From Streptomyces sp. CGMCC 4.7035 (GTDB lineage: Bacteria > Actinomycetota > Actinomycetes > Streptomycetales > Streptomycetaceae), in assembly GCF_031583065.1 (NCBI RefSeq), contig NZ_CP134053.1, positions 1,674,001-1,738,000 of the forward strand: 64,000 bases of DNA, given 5' to 3'. The position numbers and the translations under genes were made by a program. The notes beneath the pieces were generated by a model. That model did not search any database, was not told the DNA's origin, and saw only the letters and a list, made by a program, of their open reading frames with translations. Each line of letters begins with the position of its first letter. Position 1 is the first letter of the stretch. Shown here piece by piece: positions 32,925 through 44,789 of this stretch.

Positions 32925-35900
32925 TCAGCCCCTCGCGACGGTGCCCGGAAGGGCACTGTTGGCCAGTCCGATGTCGGTGAAGATGAGATAGCAGGGGTCG
33001 AAGAAACCGCCCCTGTCATCACTTCCCCCTCCGCCACCACCGGAGATGATGCCCTTCGCGTAGGCGCGACCGCTGCTGTCCACGGTGTACGTCGGCCCAC
33101 CGGAGTCGCCGTGGATGACACACGCGCCGGAGTCCTTCTCGGCGATGACCATGTTGCGGGCGGTGGTCCCACCGTCGTACTTCACGGTCGCCTGGGTCGC
33201 CGTCACCTCCCAGCCGCACTGCTCGCCGGTCATCATGCCGCCCGTGCAGAACTTGTCCCCGCTGTGCGCCCAGCGCCGCCAGTAGTCGTGGACGACGCGT
33301 GACGAGGTGGACCGCTTGCCTCCCTTGTAGATGCGGGCGGACGCGGAGGACGGGCTCTCGACCCGGTACAGGGAGAGGTCGCCCGAGTAGTAGCTCTGGC
33401 CGGCCAGGCGTACCGAGCCCGTCCGGTTGTTCCAGTTGTCCCGGACGACCGGACCGATGAAGTCGGTCTGGCTCGGGTTCATGACGACGCCGTCGCCCGA
33501 TGTGCAGTGGCCCGCGGTGAGCATGTACCACTTGCTGTTGTACTTCCAGGGGAAGCCGGCCGTGCACCACTTCGCGGAGGTGGTGGTCACCATGGAGTAG
33601 ATCCTCGCCCCGCCGTAGTAGGGCGATGTGTCGTAGTACCGGTCGGCCAGCGGCTCCACCGTGCCGGCGCCGGCGGTGAGGTGCACGGCCACCGTGTCGG
33701 TGCCGTACCGCTCGCCCAGGGCCGTCACGAGGGCGCCGTCGGCCGTGGGGGTCTCCACGACGACACGGTTCTCCTCGGCGTCGACGAAAGCCGTGTGCAG
33801 CGTGGTGGAGCCGGGCAGTTCCGTCTCCGTCAGCTGGAGTACCTCGTCCCGCACCGATTCCAGCGCGGTGACACTGTGGTCGACCACCTCGGCCTTCGGG
33901 GCGACCTGTTCCGTCACGGTGGGCCCGTCCGGCGCCGGCTCCGTCGCCGTCTCCTCGGGCATGTCGTACGTGCCTTCACCGGTGCTCTCGGCGGAGTCGT
34001 CGGCGGGAGGCGAGGGAGACGGTTCCGTGCCGCCCGGTTCCGCGTCCGGCTTGGTGCCGTCCTCCGGTTCTTCGGCCGGCAGACCGCTGCCCTCGTCGGC
34101 CGGGGCCTGCGCGACCTGGATCGGCGCGGCGGCCTGGGCGAGGGCGTCGGCGTCGACGACGGGTGCGATCAGGTCGCCGGTCGTCCCGTCGACGTACGGC
34201 GGGGCGAACGTGTCGGGGTGCTCGGTGGCGCGGGCCGTGGCCTGCTCCAGGGCGTAGGCCTGGACGGGCGTGGCCTCGCCGGTGCCGTCCCCGAGTCCGC
34301 CTTCGATGATCTCCACGCGGTCGATGACCACCGAGACCGGTTCCGCCGCGGGCGGGGAGTACGGACCGCCGAAGCGGGCACCGATCTGCCGGTCGCCCTT
34401 GCCGGACAGGGACGAGGTGTCCCACACCAGCTTCGGCGACTTGCCGTCGGTCAGGCGCACCGGCCAGGTCACCGGGGTCCCGTCCGACGGGTTCGTGACC
34501 TGGGCGGCCGGGATGACCTCCCAGGCGTCGGCGGCCGACGCCCGTTGGAGAAACGTTACGTCTTCCAGGCCGGCGGGTCCGCTGACCGCGAGGTCGACCG
34601 AGCCGACGAGGACCTCGCCGTTGGCGGGCGAGGTGACGGCCGCCCGGCCCGCATGGAAGCTCCGCCTGCGCTCGGCCGAGACGTTTCCGGCCCGGTCGGT
34701 CGTGGTGACGACGAGCTGGTGGCTGCCCTCCGTGGCCGGGGTCACCCGCAGTTCGACGGGCCCGCCGGTCGTGGTGACGGTCTGCGGGGCGCCGCCGTCG
34801 ACGGCGTAGGTCAGGCTCTTGGTGTCCGTACCGTCCGGGGTCACCGTGAAGGTGCCGGTCACACCCGCCCCGCCGGCCCACGCGTCGTCCGGGTAGTCCG
34901 CCGACGAGACGGCGGGGGCGCCGGGCGCCGTGGTGTCCACCGTGAAGCGGAAGTGCGAGGTCGCCCCGCCCACTCCGTTCGCGTCGATCCCGCGTACGTG
35001 CAGGTACCAGGTGCCCTCCGCACGGGTCGTCGTGTACGTGGTGCCGGTCGTCTCGGCGGAGGCGTCCGGGACGGTGTCGGTGGCCTGGTCCACGGCGATG
35101 CTGTACCCGGCGGAGGCGCCGGACGGTGCCGTCCACGAGGCCGCGAAGTCACCGCTGCGGTACGCGCTCGTCTGGTCCGGGTGCGAGGACGAGCTGATCA
35201 CCGGGCTCGGCGGCAGCGTCATGTCCACCTTGAACGGCAGATGGGCCGCGGTCGCCGACCAGTTGCCCGCGTTGTCCTTCGCGCGGACGTGGAGGTACCA
35301 GGTGCCGTCGGAGCCGACCGTGGTCGTGAGCGTGGTCGCCGTCTGCACGGTGCCCGTCGTCGGAGGCAGCGTGTTCGGCGTCCGGTCCACGGTGACCGCG
35401 TAGCCGGCCGCACCCGACAGGTCGGCGGGCGCCGACCACCTGAACGATGCCGTCCGGTTCGCGTACGCGCTGGTCGCCACCGGGTGGGTGGACGACACCA
35501 GGCCGTCGGGCGCGCCCGGTGCGGTGGTGTCGACGTTGAAGCCGAGGTGCCGGGTCGCGGACCACAGGCCCGCCTTGTCCTGGGCGGCCGCGTGCACCCA
35601 CCAGGTGCCGTCGGTGCGCCCGGCCCAGTTGACGGAGGTGCCGGTCTGCGTGACGGCCGTGCCGGCGGCGGTGGTGGGGCTCTGGTCGAGCTTGACCGCG
35701 TAGCCGGTGACTCCCGAGGCGTCCGTCGCGGCCAGCGTCCCGGTGAACGTGGTGGCGTTGTACCAGGCCGACGCGGACGGATGACTGGTGGAGGTGATGG
35801 CCGGGGTGGTCGGGGCCGTGGTGTCGACGGTGAACGTCTGCCAGGCCGACCAGGCCCCGGTGTCCGTGCCGTCCGACGCCCGCGCCCGCCACTTGTAGGC

Positions 35901-37544
35901 GCCCGGGTTGAGCACGGCGGCCGTGTGGGTCGCCACCGCCCCCGAGGACACCGCGGTGGACGTCCCGGACTGCAGGGCCGCGGTTCCGTCCACCGCCCAG
36001 ACCTCGAAGGTCAGCGTGAGCTGCTGTGCGTCCGCGTCGGTGGCCTTGGCCGACAGAGTGGGCGTGGTGTCCGACGTGTAGGTGCCGGAGAGCGGTGACA
36101 CCGCCGTCGCCGTATCGGGCTTGGTGTTGTACGTGACCGTCAGGGACGGCTCGTAGGTGGCGTTGTGCGCGCCGTCCGTCTGGTTCGCCGAGTAGTAGCG
36201 GCGCCAGGTCAGCGGGTCGGTCTCGTCGACCGCCGCGAGCCGCACGCCGTAGTTGGGCTGGCCGTCGGCCCAGGACTGGACGATCCCGTCGATGTCCCAG
36301 GACACGTGGCCCGCCGGGCAGGAGCTGTTGTAACCCTTGGCCGCGGTGGAGGTCACGGCGCCGCTCGTCGTGGTCGTCGGCTGCGCGGACCAGGAGATCG
36401 CCGAGGGATCCCAGTCCGAGGTGATCCGGCGCACCTGGTTGCCGGAGCCCGCGGTGCTGCACGTCGAGGAGTAGTACGAGTAGAGCCGCAGATCGGTGTC
36501 CACGATGTGCTTGCCCGCGTATTTCGACACGTCGAACTTCAGGAAGGACCGGGCCTTCTCGGACCCGTTGTACGTGCCGGCCTTCAGCTCGGTCGAGCCG
36601 CGCTGTGAGGTGAGGTAGTCGTCGTACTGGACCCAGGTGTCGGTCACCGGGCCGAAGAGCGAGTCGGTCGGGTCGATGGTGACCGGGTACTTCAGGTCCG
36701 GGTCGGCGAGGAAGTCCGGGTCGGGCTTGAGAACCAGGACCTGGCCGTCGCCGTCCTTTTCGACGGCGACGTCGATGGCGGCAAGGTGTTCGGGCTCTCC
36801 GGACGCCTTGCGGGTGCCCGCGCCCCACATCACCGGCAGCGGGGCGGTGGCCACGGTCCGGTTCTTGCCGTCCTTCCAGCGCAGGCGCCGTTCGGGGGTC
36901 TCCTGCAGCGTCAGGCCGTCGGCCGTGACGGGAAGCCGGTAGGTGACGGGCCCATCGGGGCGCTCGTGCAGGACGACGGAGTGGGAGAAACCTTCCTTCA
37001 GGGCGGTCACCACCAGGTCGCCGCCTTCGACGGCGTTGCGGTAGACGGCTGTCGAGCCCTTCAGCTCCGGCTTGGGTAGCTTGCCGTCCCAGTCCAGCCC
37101 CAGGGACCTGCCGCCCCGGGAGACCTCGGCCAGCGGTTCTGCCTCGCCGCCCCCCGAGAAGGTGATGTCGGCCGCGGCCGCCTTCGGCCGTACGACACCG
37201 TCGTCCGCGACAAGTGTGGTGTCGACCGGGGTCCAGCTTCCGTCCGGGTTCTTCACCCGGATCGGTCCGGTGAACGACTCGACGGTGGTCGTGCCGTCGG
37301 CGTTGGCCCATGTCGTGGTCGACTCGGTGCGCTGCGAGACCACTTCGACACGGGTACCGGAGGACTCGCGCGTGGCCGGGAAGGTCGGGTCCGGCTCAGG
37401 GCCGTCCGTGGCGCCGGCCGAGGCGGACAGCAGGGGCAGCGATGTCGAGACCATCGCGGCCAACAGTGCCGCCGCCCAAGCCCGTTGCTTGCGCGGCTGT
37501 CTTCGCCGGACCCGTACCTGCCTTGTGGCCATGCGGAGTTGCAC
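32925..37544 (-). CDS. Giant secreted multi-domain S1 (chymotrypsin-fold) protease
   Basis: This 1539-residue protein has a signal peptide (about 15-45). Next come an N-terminal beta-rich region and a DNRLRE domain (about 285-475, ARSFLKFDVSKYAGKHIVDT), then several Ig/FN3-like repeats (about 480-1010, each ending near GTWYLHVRAKDNAGNWS or similar). An acidic Pro-rich linker (about 1130-1200) is followed by a streptogrisin-like propeptide segment (about 1210-1300) and the protease domain. The triad is visible: His about 1346 in LTAGHC, Asp about 1389 in YSGDLSLY and Ser about 1480 in HGDSGGP, with paired cysteines. The GTG start at 37544 has AAAGGA six bases upstream. An IS630-type element lies 43 bases upstream and may disrupt its promoter. 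A lipoprotein gene is coupled downstream. Confidence 0.88.
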   Translation of the reverse strand: MQLRMATRQVRVRRRQPRKQRAWAAALLAAMVSTSLPLLSASAGATDGPEPDPTFPATRESSGTRVEVVSQRTESTTTWANADGTTTVESFTGPIRVKNPDGSWTPVDTTLVADDGVVRPKAAAADITFSGGGEAEPLAEVSRGGRSLGLDWDGKLPKPELKGSTAVYRNAVEGGDLVVTALKEGFSHSVVLHERPDGPVTYRLPVTADGLTLQETPERRLRWKDGKNRTVATAPLPVMWGAGTRKASGEPEHLAAIDVAVEKDGDGQVLVLKPDPDFLADPDLKYPVTIDPTDSLFGPVTDTWVQYDDYLTSQRGSTELKAGTYNGSEKARSFLKFDVSKYAGKHIVDTDLRLYSYYSSTCSTAGSGNQVRRITSDWDPSAISWSAQPTTTTSGAVTSTAAKGYNSSCPAGHVSWDIDGIVQSWADGQPNYGVRLAAVDETDPLTWRRYYSANQTDGAHNATYEPSLTVTYNTKPDTATAVSPLSGTYTSDTTPTLSAKATDADAQQLTLTFEVWAVDGTAALQSGTSTAVSSGAVATHTAAVLNPGAYKWRARASDGTDTGAWSAWQTFTVDTTAPTTPAITSTSHPSASAWYNATTFTGTLAATDASGVTGYAVKLDQSPTTAAGTAVTQTGTSVNWAGRTDGTWWVHAAAQDKAGLWSATRHLGFNVDTTAPGAPDGLVSSTHPVATSAYANRTASFRWSAPADLSGAAGYAVTVDRTPNTLPPTTGTVQTATTLTTTVGSDGTWYLHVRAKDNAGNWSATAAHLPFKVDMTLPPSPVISSSSHPDQTSAYRSGDFAASWTAPSGASAGYSIAVDQATDTVPDASAETTGTTYTTTRAEGTWYLHVRGIDANGVGGATSHFRFTVDTTAPGAPAVSSADYPDDAWAGGAGVTGTFTVTPDGTDTKSLTYAVDGGAPQTVTTTGGPVELRVTPATEGSHQLVVTTTDRAGNVSAERRRSFHAGRAAVTSPANGEVLVGSVDLAVSGPAGLEDVTFLQRASAADAWEVIPAAQVTNPSDGTPVTWPVRLTDGKSPKLVWDTSSLSGKGDRQIGARFGGPYSPPAAEPVSVVIDRVEIIEGGLGDGTGEATPVQAYALEQATARATEHPDTFAPPYVDGTTGDLIAPVVDADALAQAAAPIQVAQAPADEGSGLPAEEPEDGTKPDAEPGGTEPSPSPPADDSAESTGEGTYDMPEETATEPAPDGPTVTEQVAPKAEVVDHSVTALESVRDEVLQLTETELPGSTTLHTAFVDAEENRVVVETPTADGALVTALGERYGTDTVAVHLTAGAGTVEPLADRYYDTSPYYGGARIYSMVTTTSAKWCTAGFPWKYNSKWYMLTAGHCTSGDGVVMNPSQTDFIGPVVRDNWNNRTGSVRLAGQSYYSGDLSLYRVESPSSASARIYKGGKRSTSSRVVHDYWRRWAHSGDKFCTGGMMTGEQCGWEVTATQATVKYDGGTTARNMVIAEKDSGACVIHGDSGGPTYTVDSSGRAYAKGIISGGGGGGSDDRGGFFDPCYLIFTDIGLANSALPGTVARG

Positions 37545-37601
37545 TCGGGTTCCTTTCGATCACCTGTGTGATGAGCGCCCGAGCTTACTGACTTCGGCTC
37601 G

Positions 37602-38205
37602 TCAGGGTGACGTTGGGATGTCGAGGGCGAGGCCGGTCCCGGTGATGAAGCCGTCGAGGGTGTCGGGCCGGTACTGGAGGCGTTTGAGCCGATTGCGGAC
37701 GAGCGTTTCCAGGCGGTCGAGGGCGACGACGGCGAGGTTGGCCAGGCTGCGTTTGACGTGCGCCCATACCCCCTCGACCGGGTTGAGGTCGGGTGAGTAG
37801 GCGGGCAGCAGGAACACCGTCAGCCACTCACGCTCGGCGATCAACTCACGCATGGCGTGGGAGACGTGGGTGTTCAGCCGGTCCCACACCAGCACGATCG
37901 GCGCCTTGACGAGCTGGTGGGTGCCGTCGATCAGCGCGATGAAGTCGCGCTCGCTCATGCTGCGGCGCTTGCCCTTGCCCGCGGGGTGGGTGCGCAGGCG
38001 GTGGCACAGCCGGGTGCGGGAGCCCGGCCGCATCGCGATGAGTCCCGCCACCGACAGGCGCCCCGAGCGCCGCCCGCTCACCGTCACCTGCGGTGTGTGG
38101 CCGCGCCGGCCCCAGGTGCGTCCTTTGGGCGGCCGCCGGGTGAAGCCTGCCTCGTCCTCGAAGCAGATGTAGCCTCCGCAGGCCGCCCGGGCTCTTTTAC
38201 CTCGG
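37602..38205 (-). CDS. IS630 transposase, catalytic part (frame B)
   Basis: This frame encodes the DDE catalytic domain: Asp in ICFEDEAGFTRRPPKGRTW, Asp in IVLVWDRLNTHVSH and Glu in AYSPDLNPVEGVW, all intact. It has no good start of its own near the domain and is most likely made by -1 frameshifting from frame A at a run of four A (38195-38198 on the minus strand, codons GTA AAA G). Its stop lies inside the left terminal repeat. Confidence 0.85.
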
Positions 38206-38680
38206 CCCAGGTCGCCTCCTTCCAGGCGGTCACGGCCCGCTCGTCGCGCTCGGCCACCCGCCGTGTGGGCACCTGAGGGCTGAACCCGAGTCGGCGCATC
38301 AGCCGGGTGGCACCTGAGACGCTGTAGGAGACATGGAACTTCCGGCCGATCAGCGTGGCCACCCTCGCGGCGGTCCACACCTGGTCCTCCACCCACCCGT
38401 GCGCGGCCGGACCCTGCTCCAGGTACGCGGCCAGTTTTTCCAGACAGCGCGGGGACAGACGGCACCGCGACCCACTCGGGCCGCGCGAGGCCAGAGCCTG
38501 TACACCGCCCTCGCTCCACATCTGCTGCCACTGGTAGGCCGACTTCCGGCTCACCCGCAGGCGCCGTGCGACCTCCGGAGGCTTGATCTTCTGCTCGAAC
38601 AACTCTGCCGCCTGCATCCGGACCGCTTCCCGGCGCTGACGCCCCGCAGCGGTCAGCCCGCCCCCATCCGCATACCTCAC
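38084..38680 (-). CDS. IS630 transposase, DNA-binding part (frame A)
   Basis: This frame encodes a helix-turn-helix domain (KIKPPEVARRLRVSRKSAYQ and WTAARVATLIGRKFHVSYS) as in IS630/Tc1-type orfA. It is read through to a stop at 38084 in frame A. A -1 slip at about 38195 would fuse the first 160 residues to frame B. The ATG at 38680 lies 75 bases inside the right repeat. Confidence 0.85.
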   Translation of the reverse strand: MRYADGGGLTAAGRQRREAVRMQAAELFEQKIKPPEVARRLRVSRKSAYQWQQMWSEGGVQALASRGPSGSRCRLSPRCLEKLAAYLEQGPAAHGWVEDQVWTAARVATLIGRKFHVSYSVSGATRLMRRLGFSPQVPTRRVAERDERAVTAWKEATWAEVKEPGRPAEATSASRTRQASPGGRPKDAPGAGAATHRR

Positions 38681-38820
38681 AGACCACGGGATACAACCAA
38701 CACCCCAGACCCATCAGGGACTTCAGCAAAGATCACCCTAATGAGCCGAAGTCAGTAGTTGTTCATGACATGATTGCAAAGAAGACTCAAAATCTCCTTG
38801 TGCCAGGCCGATTGGGGATC

Positions 38821-41400
38821 TCAGGCCGGCCGGAGCCACACCGTCGCCAGGGGCGGCAGCGTCAACCGGACACTGGCCGGACGGCCGTGGCGGCCCTGCG
38901 GCTCCGGCTTGATGACGTCCGGGTTGGTGACGTCGCTGCCGCCGTACTTCTCCAGGTCCGTGTTGAGGGTCTCGTGCCAGGCGGGGATGTCGTCGGGGAC
39001 ACCGAGGGCGTAGTCGTGGCGGACGACGGGGGAGAGGTTGGAGACGGACAGCAGCGGTGCACCCTGCGCGTCGAAGCGCAGGAACGCGAACACGTTGTCG
39101 TCGGTCGCGTCGCCGACGATCCACTGGAAGCCGGTGGGGTCGGTGTCGCGCTGCCAGAGGGCGGGGGTGTGGCGGTAGACGGTGTTGAGGTCGCGCACCA
39201 GGTCCCGCACCCCCCGGTGGTCCGGCTCCGCGCCGTACGCAGGATCCAGCAGCCACCAGTCCGGACCGTGCGCCTCCGACCACTCGGCGCCCTGGGCGAA
39301 CTCCTGGCCCATGAAGAGGAGTTGTTTGCCGGGGTGAGCCCACATGTAGGCCAGATAGGCGCGGTGGTCGGCGCGCTGCTGCCACCAGTCGCCCGGCATC
39401 TTCGACACCAGTGACCGCTTGCCGTGCACGACCTCGTCGTGGGAGATCGGCAGCACGTAGTTCTCGCTGTAGGCGTACACCATCGAGAAGGTCATCTCGT
39501 GGTGGTGGTATTTGCGGTGGATCGGCTCGTGGCTCATGTACTGCAACGAGTCGTGCATCCAGCCCATGTTCCACTTCAAGCCGAAGCCCAGACCGCCGAA
39601 GCCGCTCGGACCCCGGTGGTGCGTGGCCCGGGTGACGCCGTCCCAGGCCGTCGACTCCTCGGCGATGGTCACGACACCCGGATTGCGGCGGTACACCGTC
39701 GCGTTCATCTCCTGGAGGAACGCGACCGCGTCCAGGTTCTCCCGGCCGCCGTGCACGTTCGGGGTCCACTGGCCCGGCTCGCGGGAGTAGTCGAGGTAGA
39801 GCATGGAGGCCACCGCGTCCACGCGCAGGCCGTCGATGTGGAACTCCTCGCACCAGTACACGGCGTTGGCGACCAGGAAGTTGCGCACCTCGCGCCGCCC
39901 GTAGTCGAATTCGAGGGTCCCCCAGTCGGGGTGCGCGGCCCGCAGCGGATCCTCGTGTTCGTACAGGGGGCGGCCGTCGAACTCCGCCAGCGCCCAGTCG
40001 TCGCGTGGGAAGTGCGCGGGCACCCAGTCCATCAGGACGCCGATGCCGGCCCGGTGCAGCGCGTCGACCAGGTACTTGAAGTCGTCGGGGGTGCCCAGGC
40101 GGGCGGTGGGCGCGTAGAAGCCGGTGACCTGGTAGCCCCAGGAGCCGCCGAAGGGGTGCTCGGCGACCGGCATCAGTTCGACGTGGGTGAAGCCGAGGTC
40201 CCGTACGTACGCGGGGAGCTGGTCGGCCAGTTGACGGTACGTCAGGCCGGGGCGCCAGGACGGCAGGTGCACCTCGTACACCGAGAACGGCGCCTCGTGC
40301 ACCGGCCGGTCACCGCGCCGGGCCATCCATTCCCCGTCCCCCCACCCGTACGACGACTCCGTCACGATCGACGACGTGTGGGGCGGGGCCTCCGTGCGGC
40401 GAGCCAGCGGGTCGGCCCGCAGGGTCTTGGAGCCGTCGGGCCGCGTGATCTCGAACTTGTACAGCTCGCCCTCGCCGATGCCGGGCACGAACAGCTCCCA
40501 GACACCGGTCGAGCCGAGCGAACGCATCGGATGGCCCGTGCCGTCCCAGAAGTTGAAGCCGCCCGCCAGGCGCACGCCCCGCGCGTTCGGCGCCCACACC
40601 GAGAAGCGGGTACCGGTCACGCCCTGGTGGGTCGTCGGGTGGGCGCCGAGTGCCTTCCACAGCTCCTCGTGGCGACCCTCGCCGATCAGGTGCAGGTCGA
40701 GATCGCCGAGCGTGGGCAGGAAACGGTACGCGTCCTCGGTCTCCACCACCGTGCCCTCGTACGCCACGAGGAGGCGGTACGCCGGAACCTCCCGCAGGGG
40801 CAGCAGCCCGGAGAAGAAGCCGTCGCCGTCGTCGTGCAGCTCCGCCCGAAGGCTCCCGGCGATGACGGTGACGGACAGCGCGTACGGGCGGAAGGTCCGG
40901 AAGGCGACCCCGCCGGGCACCGGGTGGGCGCCGAGCACCGCGTGCGGGTCGTGATGGGTGCCCGTCAGCAACCGCTCACGGTCACCGGCGTCGACGGCGG
41001 GGGAGACGGCCACCTCCACGGCCTCCTCCACGGCCTCCTCCACGGCCTCGGGCGCGACCTGCTCCGCGATCGCCTTCCCCCTCGCGAGCTGCTCCGGAAT
41101 CGCCTTTGCCGGGACCTTCTTCGCAGCCGCCTTCTTCGCAGCCGCCTTCTTCGCAGTCGTCTTCTTCGCAGTCGTCTTCTTCGCAGCCGTTTCCTTCGCA
41201 GTCGTTTTCTTTGGGGCTGCCTTCTCGGCGGTTGCCTTCTTGGCCACCGTCTTCTTCGCCACCGCCTTCTTCTTCCCGGGCGTCGACTTCCCGGCGGCCG
41301 TCGTCGGCTCCTTCTCGGCGGCCGCCTTCCTCACACCGGTCTTCTTCTGACCGTCGCCGTTGTTCTTCGCGCTGTCGTCGGACGGGGGGCGGGGCGTCAC
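38821..41400 (-). CDS. glgB: 1,4-alpha-glucan branching enzyme with Lys/Ala-rich N-terminal extension
   Basis: This 859-residue enzyme makes alpha-1,6 branches in glycogen. After an unusual extension of about 135 residues rich in [12 protein letters not shown] repeats come a branching-enzyme N-domain and CBM48 (about 140-330, [16 protein letters not shown]). The GH13 barrel follows, with Asp in [20 protein letters not shown], Glu in [12 protein letters not shown] and HD in [17 protein letters not shown]-terminal beta domain ends the protein. The start is a GTG. It is the last gene of the glgE-treS-mak-glgB operon, 46 bases after mak. The extension resembles histone H1-like or HupS tails, so DNA or polyanion binding is possible. 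Confidence 0.95.
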   Translation of the reverse strand: MTPRPPSDDSAKNNGDGQKKTGVRKAAAEKEPTTAAGKSTPGKKKAVAKKTVAKKATAEKAAPKKTTAKETAAKKTTAKKTTAKKAAAKKAAAKKVPAKAIPEQLARGKAIAEQVAPEAVEEAVEEAVEVAVSPAVDAGDRERLLTGTHHDPHAVLGAHPVPGGVAFRTFRPYALSVTVIAGSLRAELHDDGDGFFSGLLPLREVPAYRLLVAYEGTVVETEDAYRFLPTLGDLDLHLIGEGRHEELWKALGAHPTTHQGVTGTRFSVWAPNARGVRLAGGFNFWDGTGHPMRSLGSTGVWELFVPGIGEGELYKFEITRPDGSKTLRADPLARRTEAPPHTSSIVTESSYGWGDGEWMARRGDRPVHEAPFSVYEVHLPSWRPGLTYRQLADQLPAYVRDLGFTHVELMPVAEHPFGGSWGYQVTGFYAPTARLGTPDDFKYLVDALHRAGIGVLMDWVPAHFPRDDWALAEFDGRPLYEHEDPLRAAHPDWGTLEFDYGRREVRNFLVANAVYWCEEFHIDGLRVDAVASMLYLDYSREPGQWTPNVHGGRENLDAVAFLQEMNATVYRRNPGVVTIAEESTAWDGVTRATHHRGPSGFGGLGFGLKWNMGWMHDSLQYMSHEPIHRKYHHHEMTFSMVYAYSENYVLPISHDEVVHGKRSLVSKMPGDWWQQRADHRAYLAYMWAHPGKQLLFMGQEFAQGAEWSEAHGPDWWLLDPAYGAEPDHRGVRDLVRDLNTVYRHTPALWQRDTDPTGFQWIVGDATDDNVFAFLRFDAQGAPLLSVSNLSPVVRHDYALGVPDDIPAWHETLNTDLEKYGGSDVTNPDVIKPEPQGRHGRPASVRLTLPPLATVWLRPA

Positions 41401-41446
41401 GGGCGGGGCCTCCTCGGCAGGGGTGGTGGGTGCGATGCGTGCTCGG

Positions 41447-42847
41447 TCACGGTGTGGCGTCGGCGGACAGGCGGCGTATCGCCGCCATCGGCACCGGCAG
41501 CCAGTCGGGGCGGTGCCGGGCCTCGTACAGCACTTCGTAGACGGCCTTGTCGGTCTCGTACGCGCGCAGCAGTACCGGTTCGGTGCGCGGGTCGCGCCCG
41601 GCGACCTCCGCGTACCCGGAGCAGTACGCGGCCCGGCACCCCGCCGCCCACTCCGGTGCCGGCGGGCCGGCCGAGTGTGCCGCGTAGTCGAAGGAGCGGA
41701 GCATCCCCGCGATGTCCCGCACCGTCGGCTGCGGCATCCGTCGTTCGGCCAGCGGCTTCGACGGCTCGCCCTCGAAGTCGATCAGCGACCAGGAGCCGGA
41801 CGGTGAGCGCAGGCACTGGCCCAGGTGCAGATCGCCGTGGATGCGCTGGGCGATCCAGGTGCGCCCCTCGGTGGCGAGGGCGGCCAGCGCGTCGAACGCG
41901 GACCGCAGTCCGGGCGCGTACGGCCGCAGCGCGGGCACCGCCTGCGCCGCCGCCTCAAGGCGCCGGGCCATGCCGTCGACCAGCAGCCGTATCCGGGCCT
42001 GTCCCAGGGTGACCGTGGGCAGTGCGCGGGCCAGCGCCGTGTGCACCTCGGCCGTCGCCCGCCCGAGCGCCCGCGCCTGAGCCGTGAAGTCCTCGCCCTT
42101 GGCCAGCTCGCGCAGCGCCAGCTCCCAGCCGTCCGCGGCACCCCGGAGATAGGGCTGAAGCACGGCCAGGACGTACGAGTCGTCGAGGCCGTCCAGGTCG
42201 GCGAGCAGCCAGCCGGCCGGTGCGGGCACCCGGGGGCAGCCCTCGCGCGCCAACGCCAGCGGAAGTTCCAGGTCGGGGTTGACGCCCGGGACGATGCGCC
42301 GCAGGAGCTTCAGGATGAACGTATCTCCGTAGACGACCGAGGAGTTGGACTGCTCCGAGGTCACCAGCCGCGGAACGAGCCCCTCCCTTATCGTCTGGCG
42401 CGCGTCCCCCTCGAAACGGAGCGGGCCGATACGGGCCCGGGTGCGGATCGCTTCCAGGAGCACGGCGGTGGCCCTCGGGTCGTGCAGCGCCTCGTACACG
42501 GTGCTTCCGGCCAGCGGGCCGTCCTCAAGATGCCCGATGAGCGCGGGCGCCAGCCGTGGTGGCAGCGCCTCGCGCACACCGATCAGCAGTTGGTAGCAGT
42601 CCCCCGGGTGCGGTACGGCACCCTGGGTCGGCACGTCCGGCTGATGCGTTCGCACGAGAAGGTGGAGCAGGCTCAGCGTGCCGCCGGGCGGAAGCAGCTC
42701 GGTGGCCGCCACCAGCGAGAACCCGGTGACCGGCCGTCCCTTGCCCGCGAACCAGCGCTGCCGTGGCAGCCACTCCCGCAGCAGTGGGTCCAGGGACGCG
42801 ATCAGGCCGGGGTGAGTGACGGCGGCACGGGTGACGGCTTCCGACAT
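41447..42847 (-). CDS. mak: Maltokinase (Pep2/Mak)
   Basis: This 466-residue enzyme phosphorylates maltose to alpha-maltose-1-phosphate with ATP, the substrate of GlgE. Family features are [15 protein letters not shown] at the N-terminus, the kinase-like catalytic loop [12 protein letters not shown] and metal motif [24 protein letters not shown] precedes the ATG. A 232-base gap with a cloverleaf-like element separates it from treS. Here TreS and Mak are separate proteins; in some actinobacteria they are fused. Confidence 0.95.
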   Translation of the reverse strand: MSEAVTRAAVTHPGLIASLDPLLREWLPRQRWFAGKGRPVTGFSLVAATELLPPGGTLSLLHLLVRTHQPDVPTQGAVPHPGDCYQLLIGVREALPPRLAPALIGHLEDGPLAGSTVYEALHDPRATAVLLEAIRTRARIGPLRFEGDARQTIREGLVPRLVTSEQSNSSVVYGDTFILKLLRRIVPGVNPDLELPLALAREGCPRVPAPAGWLLADLDGLDDSYVLAVLQPYLRGAADGWELALRELAKGEDFTAQARALGRATAEVHTALARALPTVTLGQARIRLLVDGMARRLEAAAQAVPALRPYAPGLRSAFDALAALATEGRTWIAQRIHGDLHLGQCLRSPSGSWSLIDFEGEPSKPLAERRMPQPTVRDIAGMLRSFDYAAHSAGPPAPEWAAGCRAAYCSGYAEVAGRDPRTEPVLLRAYETDKAVYEVLYEARHRPDWLPVPMAAIRRLSADATP

Positions 42848-42894
42848 GGCGTGCGTCCTTTCCCCTCTTTTTGGTTCGCCTCCGGGGCGCTCGA

Positions 42895-42992
42895 GCTGGT
42901 GTCGAGAGCACGACCGTGCTCAGCCCTTCGGGCCTCCGCGCTCCCCCAAGCTCTTCGAGCAGGGGGGACCCCCACGCACTCTCGACACCAGC
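42895..42992. repeat. Cloverleaf-like inverted-repeat element between mak and treS
   Basis: Outer 14-base arms GCTGGTGTCGAGAG (42895-42908) and CTCTCGACACCAGC (42979-42992) pair perfectly. They enclose three or four small hairpins: AGCACG-AC-CGTGCT, CCC-TTC-GGG, GCTC-TTC-GAGC and a G5/C5 pair. The inner part resembles a repeat I recall as common in Streptomyces genomes. It could be a MITE-like element or a structured mRNA segment that sets mak-glgB expression. Confidence 0.7.
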
Positions 42993-43079
42993 GCGCCCCT
43001 TCGGCTCACGCGGGAAGTCGGGGGTGTTACTGATGCGTGCCCCGGGCGGTGCGGGGGAAACCGCCCCGCCCGAGGGTGT

Positions 43080-44785
<1,706 letters not shown>

Positions 44786-44789
<4 letters not shown>

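Larger units (their letters stand above)
37588..38755. mobile_element. Complete IS630-family insertion sequence
   Basis: The element is 1168 bp, bounded by 23-base terminal inverted repeats (37588-37610 and 38733-38755; 21 of 23 match, outer end CTGACTTCGGCTC). TA dinucleotides at 37586-37587 and 38756-38757 are the target duplication typical of this family. The transposase is encoded in two overlapping frames. It sits 43 bases upstream of the giant protease start, in that gene's expected promoter or leader. Confidence 0.9.

Noticed and set aside
39424..42012. 862-codon plus-strand frame opposite glgB and mak
   Set aside because: Antisense to two intact enzymes with strong motifs.
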